Shown: positions 15,879-19,879 of the stretch, one piece after another
Layout of the letters: every line of letters starts with the position of its first letter
How positions within the stretch are numbered: position 1 is the stretch's first letter
DNA from: JAEXNA01 sp050486105
Lineage (GTDB): Bacteria; Vulcanimicrobiota; Xenobia; Xenobiales; JADMJV01
Direction of reading: 5' to 3'
Assembly (NCBI GenBank): GCA_050486105.1
Contig: JBJHCR010000090.1
Coordinates: 1-19,879, forward strand
Length of the DNA: 19,879 nt
Program-made: the position numbers and the translations under genes
The notes under the pieces: generated by a model
Database searches by the model: none
What the model saw: the letters and a program-made list of their open reading frames with translations, nothing else
What the model was told of the DNA's origin: nothing

Positions 15879-16070
15879 CCTAGGAAACCCTGGCATCGCC
15901 GATCTCGTCTATTATTGTACCTGCGAAATCGTGTAAGGCCTGTTAGCAAATGTCTCCGAAAGCGTAGCGTAGCGTCTTCGGCCAATTAGGCAAGATGATC
16001 CAGTTCGCCTGTCCAAAAGATGATAGTTCGCTATACTTGGTCCCGGTTTCCGGTTGGGTTCTAAGCTTCG

Positions 16071-16123
16071 ATACAGAGATACAAGAAAGCCCGCTTCAAG
16101 CGGGCTTTCTTGTATCTCTGTAT
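16071..16123. terminator. 25-bp perfect hairpin, probable bidirectional terminator
   Basis: Positions 16071-16095 are the exact reverse complement of 16099-16123 around a TCA loop. The GC-rich core is AAGCCCGCT/AGCGGGCTT, flanked by AAGAA and TTCTT, so a U-rich run follows the core on either strand. It lies between two convergent genes, as expected for a shared intrinsic terminator. The stem extends a further 13 A/T-rich pairs without a single mismatch, longer than a normal terminator. Confidence 0.8.
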
Positions 16124-16206
16124 GGAGCTTCTGTGAGGGTTGCGTGGAGGGTGGGTGACGGTGAGGACTTCGGAGCGTCTTCGGCTTTAGGAGGGCTGAG
16201 CGCGCG

Positions 16207-16244
16207 GGTGCCCTCTGGGCGTTAGAATCCCAAAGCCGGGCACC
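16207..16244 (+). repeat. Nested stem-loop
   Basis: GGTGCCC (16207-16213) pairs with GGGCACC (16238-16244), and inside it TGGG (16216-16219) with CCCA (16229-16232). It lies just beyond the TraB/GumN stop codon on the minus strand. No T-run follows. It may be a processed RNA end or a small structured RNA, without further support. Confidence 0.35.
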
Positions 16245-16303
16245 ACAACCCCAGACAGGATGGATCTGTGCACGGTGGGGTGCAGAACCTTTAGGCGAGC
16301 GCT

Positions 16304-17161
16304 TTAGATCTTCCAAGCGGTCAGCCAATCCGAACTCAGCACCTTCCATCCCTTTTTTTGCAAGTCCCTCTGCAGTTCCGGCATATGTGCTGCTCCATAG
16401 AAGATTGCCAAGTTCCTCTGTCCCTTCTGGAGTTCTTTGTCGAGAACATCTAAAGCTGCTTTGTTTCGGGCTCCTAGAAGAGTGCTATCGTTCATCGAAG
16501 ACATGAGGCCACCAGAGGCAGCGAGTGCAGAGGCCATGAGCTTCTTGAAGACTCTCTGTTCCTGCGGAGTCGCCGTTCCGGTGAACAGCGCCATCATGTT
16601 GAGGTTCTTCATTTCCTCTTCGCTAATGTCGAGTTGACTGCTGTCGAAGGCTCCTTGTTGAGCCATAGCCTTTTGCAGATAGGTGAGCATGGATTCTTGT
16701 CGATCCTGCATGCTCTGGTTGAAGCCTGAGGTGGTCAAATCAGCGTGAACAAAATTCTTCGCAGAATAGTTGATGCTCTTGAGTTGGCTTGTCAAGCCGA
16801 GTGAGCGAGCCATCATGTCCTGAAGACCCGACAATCCGGACCCGGTGTCCATTTGCCCAGGAAGCGGTTGTCCGGCCATCTCATCAGGAAGGATCAGTTC
16901 ATAGAGAACAGCATCATAGTTCGTGAATCGCTTGTTGAGTTGCCCATAATAGCCGGAATCTCCAATATGAACAACCGACACCAGGTCCAGATTTTGTCCT
17001 GACGGGCCAGCGAGGGAAACGATGCTGGTCTGCAAGCCACCTGGCTGATAGCGCACAAAGTTTTTCAGGTCGTTGCTAGCGAGTCGCTCGGCTGCCGTCG
17101 GTAGACCAGTGAGGAGAAGTAGAAAAAGGACAAAGAATTTGTAGATTCGTCTAGTGGTCAT
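16304..17161 (-). CDS. TraB/GumN-family protein, secreted
   Basis: Member of the TraB/GumN (Tiki-like) superfamily, whose members are metal-dependent proteases or of unknown activity. The 285-residue product begins MTTRRIYKFF, then a hydrophobic stretch to about residue 24 (LPTAAER as likely cleavage area), so it is exported. The family hallmarks are present: SVVHIGDSGYYGQLNKRF with YDAVLYEL near the N-terminus, and FYGAAHM near the C-terminus (the GxxH motif). The frame extends to a GTG at 17176, but that codon lies inside a palindrome and lacks a ribosome-binding site, so the ATG at 17161 is preferred. It lies downstream of the AMIN gene on the same strand, though a terminator intervenes. 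Confidence 0.88.
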   Translation of the reverse strand: MTTRRIYKFFVLFLLLLTGLPTAAERLASNDLKNFVRYQPGGLQTSIVSLAGPSGQNLDLVSVVHIGDSGYYGQLNKRFTNYDAVLYELILPDEMAGQPLPGQMDTGSGLSGLQDMMARSLGLTSQLKSINYSAKNFVHADLTTSGFNQSMQDRQESMLTYLQKAMAQQGAFDSSQLDISEEEMKNLNMMALFTGTATPQEQRVFKKLMASALAASGGLMSSMNDSTLLGARNKAALDVLDKELQKGQRNLAIFYGAAHMPELQRDLQKKGWKVLSSDWLTAWKI

Positions 17162-17162
17162 A

Positions 17163-17185
17163 CCCCACTTTATCACAAAGTGGGG
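17163..17185. promoter_or_regulatory. Palindrome touching the TraB/GumN gene start
   Basis: CCCCACTTT (17163-17171) and AAAGTGGGG (17177-17185) form a perfect 9-bp inverted repeat around ATCAC. It ends one base before the start codon, so in mRNA the hairpin would cover the only purine-rich stretch (AAAGTGGGG) that could act as ribosome-binding site. An operator role at DNA level is equally possible. Confidence 0.5.
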
Positions 17186-17233
17186 TTCTTGAGTCTACGA
17201 AAACTTCGCTGCCATCGACCGGGAGCCAAGCCT

Positions 17234-17268
17234 GAAAAAAATAAGAGCGCCCTTAGGAGCGCCCTTGC
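17234..17268 (-). terminator. Intrinsic terminator of the AMIN-domain gene
   Basis: On the minus strand, a GC-rich stem (GCGC and CC/GG pairs around TAA, with one bulged base and one mismatch) is followed by TTATTTTTTT. It lies 40 bases after the AMIN stop codon, so the TraB/GumN gene downstream probably has its own promoter. Confidence 0.75.
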
Positions 17269-17308
17269 CTTTCGAGATCGATGGGTCTGAACCCACCGGC
17301 TGTCCGGC

Positions 17309-17734
17309 TTATTTTGCTTTCTGTTGGAAAGCTTTCATAGCAACCTGGAGGCCACTACCGGTTCGATGTACCTGGTAGTCTGGCCAATTGATGACGTCGA
17401 TATAGACCCTGACAGTACTGCCTGAGATCTGTCGAACTCTGACTTGGCCCACCAACCCAAAATCTACCGGCAAGGCAGCCTTTGGCTCCATGCCGGAAGC
17501 GATGTTCGCAGGCCAAACATCTACGGCTATCGAGCGGTAGCCTTCACTGCCCGCAGGCAAGTGATGAACTCGATAATCGAAACTACCGTGGACGTCTACC
17601 TTGACCCAATCAGGACCCTCCGAGACAGTGACATTTCGGACCACACCGGCGAAGGCTGTTCCTACTAAACAGGTCAATAGCACAACCGCTAGACCTGCCA
17701 TTCGCCAACTAAGAAACACGTTTCTCACACTCAT
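17309..17734 (-). CDS. AMIN-domain secreted protein
   Basis: Small exported protein made of a signal peptide and one AMIN-like domain, a beta-sandwich that targets proteins to the cell envelope, for example in AmiC-type amidases and secretins. It starts MSVRNVFLSWRMAGLA, with a hydrophobic stretch to AFAG as cleavage site. The rest shows alternating strands (VRNVTVSEGPDWVKVDVHG, RSIAVDVWPA, VRQISGSTVRVYIDV) and ends after QVAMKAF, with no catalytic domain; full-length partners in other bacteria carry one. AGGAGG at 17738-17743 is 3 bases from this ATG and 9 bases from the GTG at 17728, so the GTG may be the real start; the longer frame to 17749 would read through the ribosome-binding site. 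Confidence 0.82.
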   Translation of the reverse strand: MSVRNVFLSWRMAGLAVVLLTCLVGTAFAGVVRNVTVSEGPDWVKVDVHGSFDYRVHHLPAGSEGYRSIAVDVWPANIASGMEPKAALPVDFGLVGQVRVRQISGSTVRVYIDVINWPDYQVHRTGSGLQVAMKAFQQKAK

Positions 17735-17979
17735 TTCCCTCCTGTTCACAAACCCATCCTTGCTGGAATCTCGAGTTCTTCACCCCGTCGAACTTCACCA
17801 GATCCAGCACCGCGGATTGAGTTTCCTCACCGGTGTTGAGTGGTGCCCGAACCGAGGACCCGTTTTCCAGTTAGCGCCAAGTTTTCTCTCGGGTCGAGAA
17901 AACCCTCCCATGGCGGTGTTCTCAACGCTGAGACCGGGGAGTTCAAGGAGGTCTTACTTGAGGAAACGAATCCCGACCT
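17735..17979. promoter_or_regulatory. Divergent promoter region, AMIN gene and GAF-GGDEF gene
   Basis: The 245 bases must contain both promoters. A perfect 8-bp inverted repeat GTTTTCTC/GAGAAAAC (17881-17888 with 17896-17903) lies near its middle and could be an operator. A strong AAGGAGGT at 17945-17952 is 27 bases from the cyclase ATG, too far to serve it. No clear -35/-10 pair was recognised. Confidence 0.5.
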
Positions 17980-18975
17980 ATGTCCCGGGAAACGTTAGCG
18001 CTCAAGACGCTACTCGAGGTGAGCCGTCTCATCTCTTCGAATTTTCCAATGCAGCAAGTGATCAAGAGGATCAGTGGAAAGTTGCGTCGCCTATTGTCCA
18101 CAGACGACTGTTCCATCATGATCCTCGATGAGCAAACCCGTCATTTGGCCTTTTGTGAGTCCTCGGGATTGACAAAATGGGAGATGAAGAACATCCGCTT
18201 TGGGCTAGGTGAGGGAATCGCAGGTTGGGTCGCCAAGCACAAAAGGCCGGTGTTGATCTCGGACGTCAGGACCGATCCGAGATTCAAGGTGGTGGAGAAC
18301 CAGAAGAGGGCCATGGTCAGCATGATCTGTGTGCCGCTGATGGTGAAGAATCGGGTTATCGGGGTCGTCAACCTCACAACCAGAGATGAAGCCCACATTT
18401 TTAGTCAAGAAGATCTCGAGTTGGTGGTCCTAATGTCTGCCCACATATCTCTAGCACTCGAGAACAATCGCTTGTACGAGATCTCGGTCTCTGATGGCCT
18501 AACCAATGTCTACAACCGGCGTTATCTCGAACAGAGACTGTTGGAGGAGGTGGCTTACTCAAAGAGATACGATAAGCCGCTTTCGGTGGTGCTGTTGGAT
18601 ATTGATTTTTTCAAGAAGCTCAACGACACTTTTGGACATCAAGCTGGAGACTATGTCCTCAAGGTAGTTTCTCGTCTACTTTCGGAAGCGCTCCGAGAGT
18701 ACGATATTGTGGCTCGATACGGGGGTGAGGAGTTCGCCGTTGTACTTCCCACGACTCCAAAGTTGAAGGCGGCTTCCATTGCTGAACGACTGAGGACAAG
18801 CATCGCTGAGAGCAAGTTTGTCTATAAAGACAAGGCGATGAGCTGTACGATCTCATTGGGAGTCGCCTGCTTTCCTCAGGATGGGAAGAGCCCAGAGGCT
18901 TTGATCGCCGCGGCAGATAAGGCCCTCTATCGAGCAAAAGAGCAGGGGCGCAATCAGGTGGTTCTATCCTCTTAG
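17980..18975 (+). CDS. GAF-GGDEF diguanylate cyclase
   Basis: Cytoplasmic c-di-GMP synthase with a sensory N-terminus. GAF domain about residues 12-160 (LISDVRTDPRF and MICVPLMVKNRVIGVVNL are typical), short coiled linker ENNRLYEISVSDGLTNVYNRR, then the GGDEF domain about 168-330. The active-site loop is GGEEF at 248-252, compatible with catalysis, and RxxD (R239-E-Y-D242) five residues ahead is the inhibitory I-site. DIDFFKKLNDTFGHQAGD and DKALYRAKEQGRN are further hallmarks. No membrane segment. ATG at 17980 is the first start after an in-frame TGA at 17959; the domain is complete from there. Ligand of the GAF domain is unknown. Confidence 0.94.
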   Translation: MSRETLALKTLLEVSRLISSNFPMQQVIKRISGKLRRLLSTDDCSIMILDEQTRHLAFCESSGLTKWEMKNIRFGLGEGIAGWVAKHKRPVLISDVRTDPRFKVVENQKRAMVSMICVPLMVKNRVIGVVNLTTRDEAHIFSQEDLELVVLMSAHISLALENNRLYEISVSDGLTNVYNRRYLEQRLLEEVAYSKRYDKPLSVVLLDIDFFKKLNDTFGHQAGDYVLKVVSRLLSEALREYDIVARYGGEEFAVVLPTTPKLKAASIAERLRTSIAESKFVYKDKAMSCTISLGVACFPQDGKSPEALIAAADKALYRAKEQGRNQVVLSS

Positions 18976-19235
18976 GGTGTTCATTTCCAGATTCCACTGC
19001 GGAAGCCGTTCGATTCTGGATGCCTCGCTCGCTTTGATTGCCGGCGCTCTTTCGCTTCATTCTCGTTTCCAACCAGGAATGCGGAGAGACCTAATAAACC
19101 AAGTCTTTGCTCGGGATCGGACCCAGCACGGCGGAACTTACACCAAGGAGTCTGGAGCACCAGGTCGGTCAAGGTTTGAGCAAGCGAGCTTCGCGAAACA
19201 AGGTCTCCGAGTTGGGATGAGGCGTGAAGGGTATT
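18976..19235. other. Spacer between the cyclase and the LptD-type gene
   Basis: About 260 bases with no supported gene. Open frames on both strands overlap the LptD start or lack ribosome-binding sites and domain features. No tRNA, terminator with T-run or repeat was recognised. Confidence 0.45.
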
Positions 19236-19879
19236 GTGCGGCTGATGGAACGGAGCGGTTTTCGGGCAAGAGTTCTGCTCTGTTCCTTGCTGTTCGCGTT
19301 GTCTTTGGGGCAGCCATCTAGAGGGCAAACCGACCTCCCTGCGGGGGCCACCGAAGAGGCGCCGTCTGCCCGAGCCACTGCGACTCAGGAAACAGAGCGG
19401 GTCTTCATACAGGCCGAACGCGTGGAGCGGCGCGGAAACCTCACCGTTGCGACCGGCAATGTGAGTGTCGAGATCGAGGGGCTTAGGCTCGATTGTCAAC
19501 GTCTGACCTACGATCCCCAGAAAGGCTTAGTGACCGCCGAGAGAGAGGTCATCTTCTCTTGGGGAGACAGTTTCGCGGCTTCAGAGACTTTGACCTTAGA
19601 CGTGCACACCCAAGAGGCGGTTCTCCAGCAAGTGGCGGGCAAGAGTGACGGGTTGTCGGCCGGAGATAGGGCTTTCGAAGGCAGCATGTATTTTTGGGCT
19701 GACACCCTGTTCTATACTCCAGAGACGATTCGTCTGGAGCGAGCGGTTCTCAGCACCTGCGATCTCGAAGCGAACAGCCTACATTACCGAATAAACTCTC
19801 AGGAGGTCACGCTGTATCCCCAGGAACAGGTGGTGGCCAAGAACACCAGCATCACCTTCGGAGACACTCAACTCTATAC
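19236..19879 (+). CDS. lptD: LptD/OstA-type LPS-assembly protein, N-terminal part
   Basis: The frame runs off the right edge after about 214 residues. It opens with a signal peptide: charged RLMERSGFRARV, a hydrophobic LLCSLLFALSLG, then a polar region. From about residue 55 it shows the OstA/LptA-like beta-jellyroll repeat: FIQAERVERRGNLTVATGNVSVEI, LRLDCQRLTYDPQKGLVTAEREVIF, SETLTLDVHTQEAVLQQVAG, and DTLFYTPETIRLERAVLSTCDLE. In LptD this periplasmic domain receives LPS from LptA and precedes the outer-membrane barrel; a barrel would have to follow outside the window. GTG at 19236 has GAAGG at good spacing; ATG at 19245 is the alternative. A free-standing OstA-like protein remains possible. 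Confidence 0.78.
   Translation, partial: MRLMERSGFRARVLLCSLLFALSLGQPSRGQTDLPAGATEEAPSARATATQETERVFIQAERVERRGNLTVATGNVSVEIEGLRLDCQRLTYDPQKGLVTAEREVIFSWGDSFAASETLTLDVHTQEAVLQQVAGKSDGLSAGDRAFEGSMYFWADTLFYTPETIRLERAVLSTCDLEANSLHYRINSQEVTLYPQEQVVAKNTSITFGDTQLY

Larger units (their letters stand above)
15879..16303. other. Gene-free stretch between convergent actDE and the TraB/GumN gene
   Basis: The 425 bases hold no convincing coding frame; the open frames in it read through the large hairpin on opposite strands. Contents seen: a weak CCGAA/TTCGG stem at 15956-15981 containing AGCGT repeats, the 25-bp hairpin at 16071-16123, a 12-base direct repeat AGCGTCTTCGGC at 15971-15982 and 16174-16185, and a nested stem-loop at 16207-16244. 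Confidence 0.7.

Noticed and set aside
15995..16225. Small plus-strand open frame past actDE
   Set aside because: Its middle is simply the translated 25-bp hairpin, giving a mirrored peptide; there is no ribosome-binding site and no similarity I recognise.
17601..18131. 176-residue plus-strand open frame upstream of the cyclase
   Set aside because: It runs through the AMIN gene antisense, the promoter region and the GAF domain in a different frame, with no domain of its own.
18990..19030. GTTCGATTC resembling a tRNA T-loop
   Set aside because: The flanking bases do not form the T stem, and no anticodon arm or 7-bp acceptor stem can be built around it.
18981..19499. 172-residue minus-strand open frame at the right end
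   Set aside because: It overlaps the signal peptide and OstA-like domain of the plus-strand LptD-type gene, which has recognisable repeats; the minus frame has none and no ribosome-binding site.
1..19879. CRISPR array, prophage, insertion sequence or transposase
   Set aside because: No regularly spaced repeats, no transposase or integrase motifs and no paired terminal repeats were seen on either strand.

Overview
The window reads as chromosomal DNA from an aerobic Gram-negative bacterium of moderately high GC content. The case rests on an outer-membrane LPS-assembly protein (LptD/OstA type) at the right edge, a complete 2-oxoglutarate dehydrogenase set, and a periplasm-facing quinol-oxidising complex of the alternative complex III (ACIII/Act) type. 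The phylum cannot be fixed from the sequence alone: ACIII occurs in Acidobacteriota, Bacteroidota, Myxococcota, Planctomycetota and others. Ten Ns at 2464-2473 mark a scaffold gap, so this is a draft or metagenome assembly.

Left part (1-2460): a possible C-terminal gene tail at the edge, a minus-strand helical-repeat (TPR-like) hypothetical protein, a divergent small hypothetical protein, and a convergent minus-strand short-chain dehydrogenase ending in a REP-like hairpin. None has a clear link to the metabolic genes.

Metabolic part (about 2473-9453, plus strand): a glutathione-reductase-family flavoprotein whose start codon is lost in the assembly gap, then sucA, sucB and lpdA. The last three encode E1, E2 and E3 of 2-oxoglutarate dehydrogenase, which makes succinyl-CoA and NADH.

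Respiratory part (9454-15878, plus strand): a 204-base leader with a perfect TGTGA-N6-TCACA palindrome (CRP/FNR-superfamily operator type), then a compact act operon. It encodes ActA (pentaheme cytochrome c), ActB1 (Tat-exported molybdopterin-oxidoreductase-like), ActB2 (separate four-cluster ferredoxin-like subunit), ActC (NrfD-like membrane quinol subunit), and one ORF joining ActD to the ActE monoheme cytochrome c. The join keeps a lipobox in the middle of the protein. No actF or terminal oxidase gene follows. ACIII oxidises quinol and passes electrons to a cytochrome c or oxidase, so this module would re-oxidise quinol downstream of NADH made by the TCA enzymes next door.

Right part (15879-19879): a gene-free 425-base stretch with a 25-bp perfect hairpin, a minus-strand pair (AMIN-domain protein, then TraB/GumN-family protein) with a terminator between them, a divergent GAF-GGDEF diguanylate cyclase, and the start of the LptD/OstA-type gene running off the edge.

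The most interesting object is the act operon: split B subunit, ActD-ActE fusion with an internal lipoprotein signal, no ActF, and a near-ideal CRP/FNR-type operator.
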